Assembly (NCBI GenBank): GCA_009469685.1
Contig: SSTA01000412.1
Location: 1 to 23,869, forward strand
Reading direction: 5' to 3'
Length of the DNA: 23,869 nt
DNA from: Azonexaceae bacterium
GTDB lineage: Bacteria; Pseudomonadota; Gammaproteobacteria; Burkholderiales; Rhodocyclaceae
The position numbers were made by a program, and so were the translations under genes. How positions within the stretch are numbered: the first letter of the stretch is position 1; every line of letters begins with the position of its first letter. Below are positions 5,949 through 14,500 of this stretch, in pieces. The notes under the pieces are model-generated. The model saw only the letters and a program-made list of their open reading frames with translations. It had not been told where the DNA came from and searched no databases.

Positions 5949-6205
5949 TCACAGAACCTTCAACAGCTCCTCGCACTCGTCGGCAAGACTGGTGCAGGTC
6001 CAGAGGTAATTCTGTTTTAGGTCATCGTTCAGAAGTTTGTGCGTTTCCTACCCCTCGCCGATAACCGAGTGGAGCAGCGCCGATAGTTGGCCAATCCGGG
6101 CGTCTAGTTGGTCCAGTGCAGGGCATCGCGCTTGTCGATATCTTCAACCAATTGATACACGGGTGAGGCGGTGAAGGTGAGGATGGTAGGATCTTGGGTA
6201 GCCAT
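5949..6205 (-). pseudogene. Broken small gene (frameshift plus internal stop)
   Basis: From ATG 6205, with an excellent CAGGAG site upstream, the frame reads MATQDPTILTFTASPVYQLV and continues to a TAG at 6104-6106. Shifting frame near 6120 restores a natural protein (ALDQLDARIGQLSALLHSVI). An in-frame TAG at 6048-6050 interrupts this, after which it continues ETHKLLNDDLKQNYLWTCTS to a TGA at 5949-5951. The joined product would be about 85 residues, mostly helical. One frameshift and one nonsense change in a gene with an intact start site point to recent decay, or to sequence errors. In the rest of 5881-6286, only a GCCGGT/ACCGGC hairpin followed by TTTT (about 5895-5916, plus-strand orientation) stands out; no gene uses it. 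Confidence 0.7.
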
Positions 6206-6286
6206 TTCGTAACTCCTGTCAGTTGCGTGGTGGTTAGGGTCGGTCGGTGGTTCCAGCACCGCCCGGCCCGCTTGCCTCAGATACGC

Positions 6287-7636
6287 TCAGGCGGCGGGTA
6301 CTGCTTTCAGTCCTGGCTTGGCACCATCCTTCGGTTGTTTGATGTCTGCCTGTTCCAGAATCCAGCCCTCTATCTTGGTATGCCATTGGCGAAGCAGGTC
6401 CAGCGGGCGGCGGCGGTAGTGCTTTTCGGCAATGGCACTCGGTTTATGGCCCATGATTTGCGCCGATATGCCGGCAGGGCATTCCACCCATTCGGCCAGC
6501 GTTCCAAAGGAGCGGCGCAGGCCGTGAAGGGAGAGGGCGGGCAAACCCGCTGCATTAAGTGCCTTTACGTGGCCGATTCGCGGCTCTTGGAGTCTTCCTG
6601 ACGCAGCGGTGGAGCTGCTGAATACCCAAGGATTCGGTACGTGCTTCCCGTCCTTCTCCATCGATCTTCTGGGCAGTAGCGCGAGGAGCGAGGCGACGTA
6701 GGGCGTCAGGGGTATGGTGCGCTCTCCTTCAACCTTGTCGCGTATCGTTAGACTTTTCCACTGAAAATCTACGTCCTCCCAACGTAGGCCAGCCAGTTCC
6801 TCACGCCTTGCGCCGGTCAGCAGAAGCGCCTGCAGGTACGCAGCGTGAACGGGGTTATGCAGCTTCCGCACATGCTCGAACCAGAGCGGTAATTGCTCTC
6901 GTTGCAGGCAGTCGTCCTTAGCCGACTTCTTTGGGAGTTCATCACGCACTAGGCGTGATGCGCAGGCGTCGCCATTGGTCTGAGTTCTGTGATCAGGATG
7001 CTCGGCACACCAATTGATGAAGGCGCGCAGCAACCGGAACGCCAGGGCGGTATTGGTCGGACGTTTAGCTACCTCGTCCTTCATCCACGCTGCCACTCGG
7101 GCAGCATCGATATCCTTCAATGGCCTGGACAGCAACCCGTAGAGTGCGCCCGGTTCCGTAGTATCGCCCTCCCCTTTCTTTCTTCCTCTGGTCTTTGGCT
7201 TGCCACCAGCGTCAACAAACCGGAGATGGTCGGCGAGGGTCCGGTCACCCCATTTTTTCGTCCGGGCGGCGATGTACTCATTCCAGACCTCAAATGCCGG
7301 CATCTCGGCCGCTTTCTCGGCAGCGCGCCTCGCCATCACCTCCTGTACTAATTTGCGTGCTTCTTCCCTGGGGTCGATGCCGTTGTTCGTTTTGCTTTTA
7401 AGCTCCGTCGCCTTCTTTTTGGCCTCGCCGAGCATTACTGTGCGGACGTCACCGATAGTTAGGCGAAAGCTCCTGCCGTACAACCATCCTTCAAAAATGT
7501 AGGACTTATTGCCGGCAGCCGTGACACGTAGCCCCAGACCCGGCGTCTCATCGTCCCAGAACAAGGTTTGGTTTTTTCCCGGCTCGCATCTAAACCGAGC
7601 AACCCGCTCCGACGTGAAACGTTCCCTTTTTGCCAT
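6287..7636 (-). CDS. Tyrosine-recombinase integrase of the island
   Basis: This 449-residue protein would catalyse site-specific integration and excision at the adjacent tRNA-Lys site. The N-terminal third resembles the arm-binding region of P4-type integrases (LFWDDETPGLGLRVTAAGNK, then IGDVRTVMLGEAKKKA). A core-binding helical region follows, and then the catalytic domain with the conserved residues: Arg277 (TGARREEL), His371 and Arg374 (HGLR), His397 (MGHKP) and the nucleophile Tyr407 (KHYRRR). All are present, so the enzyme looks functional. ATG 7636 is preferred (AGAGG close upstream); ATG 7651 adds five residues. The gene is read away from the attachment site, with tandem TGTAGGGG repeats just before it. 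Confidence 0.92.
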   Translation of the reverse strand: MAKRERFTSERVARFRCEPGKNQTLFWDDETPGLGLRVTAAGNKSYIFEGWLYGRSFRLTIGDVRTVMLGEAKKKATELKSKTNNGIDPREEARKLVQEVMARRAAEKAAEMPAFEVWNEYIAARTKKWGDRTLADHLRFVDAGGKPKTRGRKKGEGDTTEPGALYGLLSRPLKDIDAARVAAWMKDEVAKRPTNTALAFRLLRAFINWCAEHPDHRTQTNGDACASRLVRDELPKKSAKDDCLQREQLPLWFEHVRKLHNPVHAAYLQALLLTGARREELAGLRWEDVDFQWKSLTIRDKVEGERTIPLTPYVASLLALLPRRSMEKDGKHVPNPWVFSSSTAASGRLQEPRIGHVKALNAAGLPALSLHGLRRSFGTLAEWVECPAGISAQIMGHKPSAIAEKHYRRRPLDLLRQWHTKIEGWILEQADIKQPKDGAKPGLKAVPAA

Positions 7637-7650
7637 GCTGCCTCTCGTCA

Positions 7651-7727
7651 TGTAGGGGCCGTGTAGGGGCCATGTAGGGATTTTAGGGCAACAGAGAGGA
7701 ATGTCAATCTACGGATCAATGTAGGGG
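7651..7727. repeat. 11-bp tandem TGTAGGGG repeats upstream of the integrase
   Basis: TGTAGGGGCC occurs at 7651-7660 and 7662-7671, TGTAGGGA at 7673-7680 and TGTAGGGG at 7720-7727. The first three are spaced 11 bp, one helical turn. Another TGTAGGGGC lies at 7897-7905 on the other side of the attachment site. Their position suggests integrase arm-type sites or an operator for the integrase gene. Confidence 0.55.
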
Positions 7728-7807
7728 AAGAGAGCGAATACACGAGCTATAGTGGCTTTTCAGCGTTTGTGTCAGGAATGAATCAACGTCGCGGAATCGA
7801 ATTTTTT

Positions 7808-7857
7808 ACGGACTCTTAATCCGTAGGTCGAGTGTTCGAATCACTCACGACCCACCA
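7808..7857 (+). other. Attachment site: 3' fragment of tRNA-Lys(CUU)
   Basis: These 50 bases are the anticodon arm (ACGGA, loop CTCTTAA, TCCGT), variable loop, T-arm (GAGTG/CACTC with TTCGAAT) and 3' acceptor strand (ACGACCC) plus ACCA of a tRNA-Lys with anticodon CTT. The 5' acceptor strand and D-arm are missing: the bases before 7808 do not supply GGGTCGT or a D-loop. This is the remnant expected after integration into the 3' end of a tRNA gene. The intact, regenerated gene should lie at the other island end. Confidence 0.88.
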
Positions 7858-7865
7858 GAATTCAG

Positions 7866-7897
7866 ACGGCTCTCCGCAAGGAGGGCCGTTTCATTTT
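7866..7897 (+). terminator. Intrinsic terminator of the former tRNA-Lys gene
   Basis: Stem ACGGCTCTCC (7866-7875) pairs with GGAGGGCCGT (7880-7889), with one G-T wobble and a GCAA tetraloop, followed by TTCATTTT. It begins nine bases after the tRNA CCA end. Confidence 0.8.
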
Positions 7898-7956
7898 GTA
7901 GGGGCGGGCCGCGCTCTTGAGTGGCTTTCGGGATAGTCATGGGCATTGCCGCGCGA

Positions 7957-7996
7957 TAAATGAAAAGCCGCCGGACCGGATGGGTCGGGCGGCTTT
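7957..7996 (-). terminator. Intrinsic terminator downstream of tRNA-Met
   Basis: Stem AAAGCCGCC (7964-7972) pairs with GGCGGCTTT (7988-7996), with an inner GACC/GGTC pairing. Read on the minus strand the stem is followed by TTTTCATTTA, and it lies just past the 3' end of the tRNA-Met. Confidence 0.75.
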
Positions 7997-8004
7997 GGTG
8001 TTTC

Positions 8005-8081
8005 TGGTGGTGATGGGCAGAATCGAACTGCCGACCTATGGGTTATGAATCCATCGCTCTAACCGTCTGAGCTACATCACC
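8005..8081 (-). tRNA. tRNA-Met (anticodon CAT)
   Basis: The minus strand gives a 77-nt cloverleaf with encoded CCA: acceptor GGTGATG/CATCACC, D-arm AGCTCAGACGG...GAGC, anticodon loop TTCATAA, T-loop TTCGATT. The anticodon CAT and the lack of initiator features favour elongator Met over tRNA-Ile2; the latter is less likely but not excluded. One A-C mismatch closes the anticodon stem. Confidence 0.92.
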
Positions 8082-8098
8082 ACACAATGAGGGCGCGC

Positions 8099-8128
8099 AT
8101 TATAGTTTGGCCGCGCAACCGGGGTCAA
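8099..8128 (-). promoter_or_regulatory. Promoter of tRNA-Met
   Basis: On the minus strand TTGACC (8123-8128) and a perfect TATAAT (8099-8104) are separated by 18 bp. The expected transcription start is about ten bases before the tRNA 5' end. The -35 overlaps the upstream region of the divergent gene at 8157. Confidence 0.75.
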
Positions 8129-8144
8129 CGGCGCGACGCTGGGC

Positions 8145-8150
8145 TATAAT
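8145..8150 (+). promoter_or_regulatory. -10 box six bases before the 8157 start codon
   Basis: A perfect TATAAT at 8145-8150 is followed by CCCGGC and then ATG 8157. Transcription would begin at or next to the A of the ATG, giving a leaderless mRNA. No good -35 is seen 16-18 bp upstream. Confidence 0.5.
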
Positions 8151-8156
8151 CCCGGC

Positions 8157-8522
8157 ATGCCTATTCCAGCCGCCATTGCCGCCGCCATCGTCAACAGCGT
8201 GATGAATGCTGTTACCCAGATGCCGTCCGCACCTCCGCAGGCGAATTCGCAGCAGACGGCAGTCATTGCCCTGGCCCGTAGCTTTCCCGAAGACTCCAAA
8301 GCCGGTGAGCTGCTCCCTCCCATCCAGAGGGAGTTGCAAATCAGCGGAAAAACCCTGTTTGCGGCCCCGGGCCTCCAGATTCGCGGCCCAAGCAACCTCA
8401 TCGTCATGCCGAATACAGTCCAGACCGCGCAGAAGATTCGTTACCAGCTCGACCCCACGGGCAACGTCTTCCGGATCTGGATCCTTTCCGCCGCCGAATT
8501 GGCGGCCGCCAATTCCCAGTAG
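8157..8522 (+). CDS. Small conserved hypothetical protein (121 aa)
   Basis: This 121-residue protein is not recognised. The N-terminus is Ala/Ile-rich ([20 protein letters not shown]), amphipathic rather than a clear signal peptide. A Pro/Gln linker follows, then a mixed domain ([20 protein letters not shown] through [20 protein letters not shown]). The presence of a TATAAT six bases before the ATG and the lack of a ribosome-binding site suggest leaderless translation. It ends eight bases before miaB and may be co-transcribed with it. Codon use resembles the chromosomal genes. Confidence 0.7.
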   Translation: MPIPAAIAAAIVNSVMNAVTQMPSAPPQANSQQTAVIALARSFPEDSKAGELLPPIQRELQISGKTLFAAPGLQIRGPSNLIVMPNTVQTAQKIRYQLDPTGNVFRIWILSAAELAAANSQ

Positions 8523-8530
8523 TTCCGCCT

Positions 8531-9868
8531 ATGCCTAAAAAGTTGTTCATCCGCACCTTCGGGTGCCAGATGAACGAGTACGATTCGGACAAGATGGCCG
8601 ACGTGCTCGCCGCCGCCGAAGGCGTCGTCAAGACCGACCGTCCCGACGACGCCGACATCATTCTGTTCAACACCTGTTCGGTAAGGGAGAAGGCCCAGGA
8701 GAAAGTCTTCCACGATCTGGGCCGGGTCAAGCACCTCAAGCAACAGAATCCCGACCTGATCATCGGTGTCGGCGGTTGCGTCGCCAGCCAGGAAGGCGAC
8801 GCCATCGTCGCCCGGGCGCCTTATGTGGACGTGGTCTTCGGTCCCCAGACCCTGCATCGCCTGCCCCAGCTCATCGCTGAGAGGAAGGCCAAGGGCAGGG
8901 CCGCGGTGGACATTTCCTTCCCCGAGATCGAGAAATTCGACGCCCTGCCGCCGGCCGAAGTGAAGGGCGCCGCCGCTTTCGTCTCGATCATGGAGGGGTG
9001 CTCCAAGTTCTGCACCTTCTGCATTGTTCCGTATACCCGAGGGGGCGAGGTGTCACGCCCCTTTGCCCAGGTGCTCACCGAGGTGGCCGATCTGGCGACC
9101 CACGGGGTCAAGGAAGTCACCCTCCTCGGTCAGAATGTGAATGCCTACCGGGGGGACATGGACGGCGCCGAGGAGAAGGCCGATCTGGCCCTGCTGATCG
9201 AATACATTGCCGAAATACCGGGAATCGAGCGTATTCGCTACACCACCTCCCACCCGCGGGAGATGACGCAGCGCCTGATCGATACCTACCTCAAGGTACC
9301 GAAACTGGTCTCCCACCTGCATCTGCCTGTCCAGGCGGGCTCCGACCGCGTTCTGGCAGCCATGAAGCGGGGGTATACGGCTCTCGAGTACAAATCCATC
9401 GTCCGCAAGCTACGGGCCGCCCGGCCCGATATCGCACTTTCCTCGGATTTCATCGTCGGCTTCCCCGGCGAGACCGACGAGGATTTCGAAAGAACCATGA
9501 AACTCATCGACGATGTGGGTTTCGATACCTCGTTCAGCTTCGTCTACAGCCCGCGACCCGGCACGCCCGCCCTCGAATTGGCCGACGACACGCCGGCCGC
9601 AATCAAGTCCGCCCGCCTGACCCGCCTGCAAAAGCGCATCGAGGAACAGGCCCAGGTCATCAGTCGCGCCATGGTCGGCAGCGTCCAGCGCGTGCTGGTG
9701 GAGGGCCTGTCCAAGAAGGACAATCATGAATTGGCGGGCCGCACCGACAATAACCGGGTGGTGAATTTCGTCGGCAACCCCCGCTTGATCGACACTTTCG
9801 TCGACGTTCGCATCACCGGGGCCCTGCCCCACAGCCTGCGAGGCGAGATTGTCGTCCGCGAAAGCTAA
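8531..9868 (+). CDS. miaB: tRNA-2-methylthio-N6-dimethylallyladenosine synthase MiaB
   Basis: MiaB is a radical-SAM methylthiotransferase that adds a methylthio group to i6A37 of tRNAs reading UNN codons. All marks are present in 445 residues, the usual length: the N-terminal MTTase domain with Cys12, Cys49 and Cys83 (FGCQMN, NTCSVR, GGCVAS) for the auxiliary 4Fe-4S cluster; the radical-SAM motif CSKFCTFC (Cys157, 161, 164); and a C-terminal TRAM domain with [11 protein letters not shown]. The ATG at 8531 has no strong ribosome-binding site. The gene leads a miaB-phoH-ybeY-corC-lnt cluster typical of proteobacteria and overlaps phoH by 20 bases. Confidence 0.96.
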   Translation: MPKKLFIRTFGCQMNEYDSDKMADVLAAAEGVVKTDRPDDADIILFNTCSVREKAQEKVFHDLGRVKHLKQQNPDLIIGVGGCVASQEGDAIVARAPYVDVVFGPQTLHRLPQLIAERKAKGRAAVDISFPEIEKFDALPPAEVKGAAAFVSIMEGCSKFCTFCIVPYTRGGEVSRPFAQVLTEVADLATHGVKEVTLLGQNVNAYRGDMDGAEEKADLALLIEYIAEIPGIERIRYTTSHPREMTQRLIDTYLKVPKLVSHLHLPVQAGSDRVLAAMKRGYTALEYKSIVRKLRAARPDIALSSDFIVGFPGETDEDFERTMKLIDDVGFDTSFSFVYSPRPGTPALELADDTPAAIKSARLTRLQKRIEEQAQVISRAMVGSVQRVLVEGLSKKDNHELAGRTDNNRVVNFVGNPRLIDTFVDVRITGALPHSLRGEIVVRES

Positions 9869-10847
9869 TGTTCCGCCGAAGTCGCGGCCGGTCGATCTGG
9901 CCCTGGCCCCGGTGGACAACGCGCTGCTCGCCAATCTGTGCGGCGCCCTGGATGAGAATATCCGTCAGATCGAGACCGCCTTCGACGTCGCCATCGCCCG
10001 CCGCGGCGAGCGCTTCACGATCCGCGGCGACAATGCGGCACGAGCGGCCCAGACCATCGAGCACTTCTACGCCCTGGCCCGCAACCCGCTGTCGGTAGAC
10101 GAAGTGCAACTGGGCCTCATCGAGCTGACCAATGCCCCGGTGCGCCGGGTCTCTGCCGGCGAAAGCCCGGTCGACGGCCCCCAACTGGTCACCCGCAAGG
10201 CCGAGCTGCACGGCCGTACGCCTCGGCAGATCGAGTACCTGAAAGCCATCCAGGCCCACGACATCACCTTCGGAATCGGCCCCGCCGGCACCGGCAAGAC
10301 TTATCTGGCCGTCGCCAGTGCCGTCGATGCCTTCGAGCGCGATCTGGTGGAACGCATCGTCCTCACCCGACCGGCGGTGGAAGCGGGCGAGCGTCTCGGC
10401 TTCCTGCCTGGCGATCTGGCCCAGAAGGTGGATCCCTACCTGCGCCCGCTCTACGACGCTCTCTACGACCTCATGGGCTACGACCGGGTGAGCAAACTCT
10501 ACGAAAAAGGCGCCATCGAGATCGCACCGCTGGCCTTCATGCGCGGCCGCACGCTCAACCACGCCTTCATCATCCTTGACGAAGCGCAGAACACGACGCC
10601 CGAGCAGATGAAGATGTTCCTCACCCGCATCGGCATCGGCGCCAAGGCAGTCGTCACCGGAGACCTGACCCAGGTGGATTTGCCGAAAGGCCAGAAGAGC
10701 GGGCTGAGAGAGGCCCGCGAGGTCCTGCAGGAGGTGCGTGGCTTGGCCTTCACGGAATTCCTCAAAGAGGACGTCGTACGCCACCCCTTGGTAGCCCGCA
10801 TCGTCGCCGCCTATGAATTGCATCATGGCAACTCCCAGAAGACTTGA
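9849..10847 (+). CDS. ybeZ: PhoH family ATPase (YbeZ)
   Basis: This 332-residue P-loop protein of the PhoH/YbeZ family is a predicted ATPase/helicase-like partner of YbeY in rRNA and RNA metabolism. The Walker A is GPAGTGKT (residues 144-151) and the Walker B region is [11 protein letters not shown] (near 235). The N-terminal 110 residues include [13 protein letters not shown], typical of the family. The chosen start is TTG 9849 with GAGG six bases upstream, inside the last codons of miaB. The ATG at 9868 is in another frame; a GTG at 9910 would remove 20 residues. The end overlaps ybeY by 23 bases. Confidence 0.93.
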   Translation: MSSAKANVPPKSRPVDLALAPVDNALLANLCGALDENIRQIETAFDVAIARRGERFTIRGDNAARAAQTIEHFYALARNPLSVDEVQLGLIELTNAPVRRVSAGESPVDGPQLVTRKAELHGRTPRQIEYLKAIQAHDITFGIGPAGTGKTYLAVASAVDAFERDLVERIVLTRPAVEAGERLGFLPGDLAQKVDPYLRPLYDALYDLMGYDRVSKLYEKGAIEIAPLAFMRGRTLNHAFIILDEAQNTTPEQMKMFLTRIGIGAKAVVTGDLTQVDLPKGQKSGLREAREVLQEVRGLAFTEFLKEDVVRHPLVARIVAAYELHHGNSQKT

Positions 10848-11277
10848 CCTTTCGGTGCAATACGCCTGCAACACCACCGGACTACCCTTGCGGGATGATG
10901 TGCGGCGCTGGGCCCGGGCGGCGTTGACGGGCGGCGGCACGGTGGTCATCCGCTTCGTAGACGCCGAAGAGGGGCGCGCCTTGAATCGAGACTACCGGGG
11001 GAAGGATTACGCCACCAACGTGCTTTCCTTCCCTTATGAGCGCGAACCCAGGATTTCCGGCGACATGGTGATCTGCCCCGAGGTGGTATTTCGCGAAGCA
11101 GCAGAGCAAAACAAGCCGCCCAAGGCCTGCTACGCCCATTTGGTGGTGCATGGTATGCTGCACCTTCAAGGCTGGGACCATGATCGCGACGCGGACGCTG
11201 CCGAGATGGAAGCAGAGGAAATCAGGATTCTTGCCGGCCTGGGTTTTCCGGACCCCTATCGAAACGAGGAGAGCTAG
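10825..11277 (+). CDS. ybeY: Endoribonuclease YbeY
   Basis: YbeY is a zinc-dependent RNase needed for 16S rRNA 3'-end maturation and 70S quality control. The metal motif [11 protein letters not shown] is intact, as is the family's N-terminal [15 protein letters not shown] segment. ATG 10825 gives 150 residues, the normal length; ATG 10813 adds four. The gene overlaps ybeZ, and both proteins are thought to work together. A GAGGAGAG tract spans the stop and would serve a downstream GTG at 11280. Confidence 0.95.
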   Translation: MATPRRLDLSVQYACNTTGLPLRDDVRRWARAALTGGGTVVIRFVDAEEGRALNRDYRGKDYATNVLSFPYEREPRISGDMVICPEVVFREAAEQNKPPKACYAHLVVHGMLHLQGWDHDRDADAAEMEAEEIRILAGLGFPDPYRNEES

Positions 11278-11331
11278 GAGTGGCGGATAGTCTGCACTCC
11301 CCGCCCCCCGAGCCTCCCCCTTCACCCGACC

Positions 11332-12189
11332 ATGGATCCTTCCCCTAGTTTGCAAAAACCCGGGTTGCTTGAACGGCTTTCCTCGCTGCTCCTGCGCGAG
11401 CCCGAGGACCGCGAACAGCTCATACGACTCTTGCACTCGGCCTACGAGCGCAACCTGATGGATGCCGACGCGCTGACCATCATAGAGGGCGCGCTGGCCA
11501 CTTCCGAAACGCGCGTCACCGACGTCATGGTGCCGCGCGCCCAGATGGACGTGGTCGATGTGGACGATCCCATAGACGACATCATTGCGGTGGTGATCGA
11601 CGCCGCCCATTCCCGCTTTCCGGTCATCGACGGCGATCGCGACAAAGTCCTGGGGGTCCTCCTGGCCAAGGACCTGTTGCGGCTCCACACCGAGAAGGAT
11701 TTCGACCTGCGGGACTGGCTGCGACCGGCGGTCTTCATTCCCGAATCGAAACGGCTCAATGTCCTGCTGCGGGAATTCCGGGTGTCGCGCAACCACATGG
11801 CCATCGTGGTCAACGAATATGGCGGCGTCGCCGGTTTAGTCACCATCGAAGACGTTCTCGAGCAGATCGTCGGCGACATCGAAGACGAATACGACTTCGA
11901 CGAAGCCCACGACAACATCCGTCTGGACGCCTCCGGCCGCTACCGGGTGAAGGCCCGTACCGAGATCGTCGATTTCAATGCTGCCTTCGGCACCGCGTAC
12001 TCGGATGAAGAATGCGACACGGTGGGCGGACTGGTCCTGCGCTACCTGGGGCGCGTTCCGAAGCGCAACGAGGTGATGGAAATCGACGGCACGCGATTCC
12101 AGGTGCTGCGAGCGGACAGTCGCCGCCTCTATACCCTGCTGGTAGACCGCCCGACACCCAAATCCAGTGTCGAATCTCCGACTGCCTGA
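11332..12189 (+). CDS. corC: CorC/HlyC-family CBS-domain protein
   Basis: This soluble 285-residue member of the CorC family has no N-terminal DUF21 membrane domain. It is linked to magnesium/cobalt efflux and membrane-stress phenotypes in other bacteria. Two CBS domains are visible (about residues 65-125, from VMVPRAQMDVV, and 130-190, from HMAIVVNEYGGVAGLVTIED), followed by the CorC_HlyC domain (about 205-280, with DEECDTVGGLVLRYLG). ATG 11332 has no clear ribosome-binding site. A strong one lies farther up before GTG 11280, which opens a 22-codon frame in another phase that overlaps the corC start. It ends overlapping lnt by 23 bases. Confidence 0.93.
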   Translation: MDPSPSLQKPGLLERLSSLLLREPEDREQLIRLLHSAYERNLMDADALTIIEGALATSETRVTDVMVPRAQMDVVDVDDPIDDIIAVVIDAAHSRFPVIDGDRDKVLGVLLAKDLLRLHTEKDFDLRDWLRPAVFIPESKRLNVLLREFRVSRNHMAIVVNEYGGVAGLVTIEDVLEQIVGDIEDEYDFDEAHDNIRLDASGRYRVKARTEIVDFNAAFGTAYSDEECDTVGGLVLRYLGRVPKRNEVMEIDGTRFQVLRADSRRLYTLLVDRPTPKSSVESPTA

Positions 12190-13630
12190 ACGTCCCGGGC
12201 GCCGCCTTGCGCTGGCAATGCTGGCCGGGGGACTCGGGGTTGCCTGTTTCGAGCCCTTTGGGCTGTTCTGGCTGGCGCCGGGGGTACTCGCACTTCTCTT
12301 CCTGCTGTGGTCAGGAGCGGCAACGCCGGGGCGAGCGGCCGCCGACGGCTTCGCCTTCGGCCTGGCCTTCTTTCTCGGCGGAGTCTCGTGGATCTACGTC
12401 AGCCTTTCGGTTTTCGGCGGCATGCCGATCTGGCTTGCGGCTCCGGCGACTTTGCTCTTCTGCGCCGCCATGGGCCTTTACCCTGCCCTCTGCGGCTGGG
12501 CCTATCGCCGCTGGCGGCCCGCGGGCGCAATCGGGCAGGCCCTGGCCTTTGCGGCGTTGATCGCCCTGACCGACTGGTTGCGGGGCTGGCTGGGCACCGG
12601 GTTCCCCTGGTTGGCTTGGGGCTACTCCCAGGTACCGCCCAGCCCCTTGGCGGGCTACGCTGCCTTGCTGGGCGTCTATGGCTTGAGCTTTCTGCTCGCC
12701 CTCGCCTCGGCGCTGCTCCTCCACCGAACGGCAGGTCTGTTCGCCGCCGGGATACTGGCAGCCTTAGGGTTTGGGCTTGGCCAGATCGAGTGGACGAAGC
12801 CCTTCGGCGAGCCGGTCACGGTAGCCTTGTTCCAGGGCAATGTACCGCAGGAGACCAAATGGCGACCCGAACACTTTTTCGCCACCCTGGCCCACTACCG
12901 TCAACTGGTCGCCGATCATCCTGCGCGCCTCGCCCTGTTGCCGGAAACCGCGGTTCCCGCGTTTCTGGATGCGGTCCCGCCGGAATACCTCGCAGAATTC
13001 AAGCAATTGGCTCTGGCAAACGACGGCGACCTTCTCTTCGGCACGGTGACGGGCGAACCGGAACACTACCAGAACAGCGCGGTAAGTCTGGGGCGCTCGG
13101 TCACCCAAGTCTATAGCAAATCCCATCTGGTCCCCTTTGGGGAGTTCATCCCTCCGGGGTTTTCCTGGTTCTTGCGCTGGGCCGACATTCCCATGTCGCA
13201 GTTTTCCCGCGGTCCGGTCGATCAAGCGCCGTTGGATCTCGCAGGCCTGAAGCTGGCGGTGGATATCTGCTACGAAGACGTCTTCGGCGAAGAGATCATC
13301 CGCAGCGTTCCGGCAGCCGGCGTGCTCGTCAATCTGTCGAATACGGCTTGGTATGGGCGCTCGTTCGCCCAGCCGCAGCACCTCCAGATCGCGCGCCTGC
13401 GCGCCCTGGAAACCGGCCGGCCCATCCTGCGGGCAACCAACACGGGTATGACGGCTGCCATCAACCCCGACGGACGCGTCGCGGCAAGCCTGCCGGCATT
13501 CACGCTAGGCGTGCTAGAAACCCGAGTACGCCCCTACGAAGGCCTGACGCCCTACGTCCGTTGGGGCAACTACGGATTTCTGGCCCTCGCGCTCGTTGCC
13601 CTGGCCGCAAGTCGCGCCATTGGGCGCTGA
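12167..13630 (+). CDS. lnt: Apolipoprotein N-acyltransferase
   Basis: Lnt is an inner-membrane enzyme that adds the third acyl chain to lipoproteins. The first 210 residues hold the expected membrane helices; the rest is a carbon-nitrogen hydrolase domain with the catalytic triad Glu260 (LLPETAVPAF), Lys318 (YSKSHLVPFGEF) and Cys368 (VDICYEDVFGE). A final hydrophobic segment (FLALALVALAA) closes the 487-residue protein, the usual length. GTG 12167 lies inside corC, so the two are coupled. It faces the lytic transglycosylase gene with only six bases between stops. Confidence 0.95.
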   Translation: MSNLRLPERPGRRLALAMLAGGLGVACFEPFGLFWLAPGVLALLFLLWSGAATPGRAAADGFAFGLAFFLGGVSWIYVSLSVFGGMPIWLAAPATLLFCAAMGLYPALCGWAYRRWRPAGAIGQALAFAALIALTDWLRGWLGTGFPWLAWGYSQVPPSPLAGYAALLGVYGLSFLLALASALLLHRTAGLFAAGILAALGFGLGQIEWTKPFGEPVTVALFQGNVPQETKWRPEHFFATLAHYRQLVADHPARLALLPETAVPAFLDAVPPEYLAEFKQLALANDGDLLFGTVTGEPEHYQNSAVSLGRSVTQVYSKSHLVPFGEFIPPGFSWFLRWADIPMSQFSRGPVDQAPLDLAGLKLAVDICYEDVFGEEIIRSVPAAGVLVNLSNTAWYGRSFAQPQHLQIARLRALETGRPILRATNTGMTAAINPDGRVAASLPAFTLGVLETRVRPYEGLTPYVRWGNYGFLALALVALAASRAIGR

Positions 13631-13636
13631 GAGACG

Positions 13637-14332
13637 TCAGACGTTGCCGCGCAAACGCTGGGCCGCTTGTTCCAAGCGTTGTTTCTCAGCCAAAACCTTG
13701 CCCGAGTAGCGGCGATCCGGGTCGCTCAAGGCTCCGCCGAATTGCTGCAAACCTTCCGCAACGTCCCCGTACCGCTGGATAGACTCCTTGAGGACTTGGG
13801 CACCGACCAAAACGTTCGTATGGGGATCGAAGAAAGGCAGGCTCCCAGCGGCGTCCGGCAGTTTATCCCGGTGGTAGCGAGGAAGTACCTGCATGAGGCC
13901 CTGCGCACCGGCTGAGCTTTGGGACAGGGGATTGAACCCCGATTCGACGCCGATGACGGCGATGATCAGCAGAGGATCGAGACGCAGATTCCGCCCAACC
14001 GACTGAGCGGTGGCAAAAACCGGTTCAAGGGCCTCGGTCGACACCCGGTAGCGACGGCTGACGTAATCCAGAGCCCCGCGCATGCGCGGGGACAGGTTCT
14101 CCCGCGAGGGCTCGGCCTCACCCGATTCGTCGGCGACCAGCCCAAACCTGACGGCCAGCACCTCCGGGATCAGCGAACGAGCCCCGTCCAGCACTCGGGC
14201 ATTGCCGTTGTAGAGACTGATGACCCCGATGATCAATATGGTACCGGCAGCCATGAGGGCAGCCTGAAATAGTGTCATTACGACTGACGTGACGCGCAGC
14301 ATCGTAGGCGGTAAAACAGCCGTTGCGATCAT
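13637..14332 (-). CDS. Membrane-anchored lytic transglycosylase (SLT domain)
   Basis: This is a predicted murein-cleaving enzyme. ATG 14332 is chosen because AAGGAG lies six bases upstream; ATG 14356 would add eight residues. The 231-residue protein has an N-terminal membrane anchor (about 14-41, ending ILIIGVISLYN). It then has a helical region and the SLT domain with catalytic Glu130 in VIGVESGFNP and the AGAQGLMQVLP motif. The domain stops earlier than in large Slt70 enzymes, so it resembles compact, anchored family members. A promoter about 160 bases upstream gives an unusually long leader. It stands alone on the minus strand, convergent with lnt. Confidence 0.88.
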   Translation of the reverse strand: MIATAVLPPTMLRVTSVVMTLFQAALMAAGTILIIGVISLYNGNARVLDGARSLIPEVLAVRFGLVADESGEAEPSRENLSPRMRGALDYVSRRYRVSTEALEPVFATAQSVGRNLRLDPLLIIAVIGVESGFNPLSQSSAGAQGLMQVLPRYHRDKLPDAAGSLPFFDPHTNVLVGAQVLKESIQRYGDVAEGLQQFGGALSDPDRRYSGKVLAEKQRLEQAAQRLRGNV

Positions 14333-14500
14333 GCGATTCTCCTTCACTGTTGCCACCGACGAGTTTCCTCACCGGCGTACGGTTACAGGGGATGCGACAT
14401 TGGCGGAACCGGCGAGTCCTTAGATTCGAGGCCGGGCGGGGTAGAGAGAGATGTTTCTGGGTAACCACCCGCGGCCGATGTTGCATTGCAGCACAATTGC

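Noticed and set aside
7782..7857. Complete functional tRNA-Lys gene
   Set aside because: The bases where the 5' acceptor strand and D-arm should be do not pair with the 3' strand or resemble a D-loop; only the 3' 50 bases are tRNA.
9813..10949. 378-codon minus-strand frame over phoH
   Set aside because: A high-GC antisense shadow of phoH, which has intact Walker motifs.
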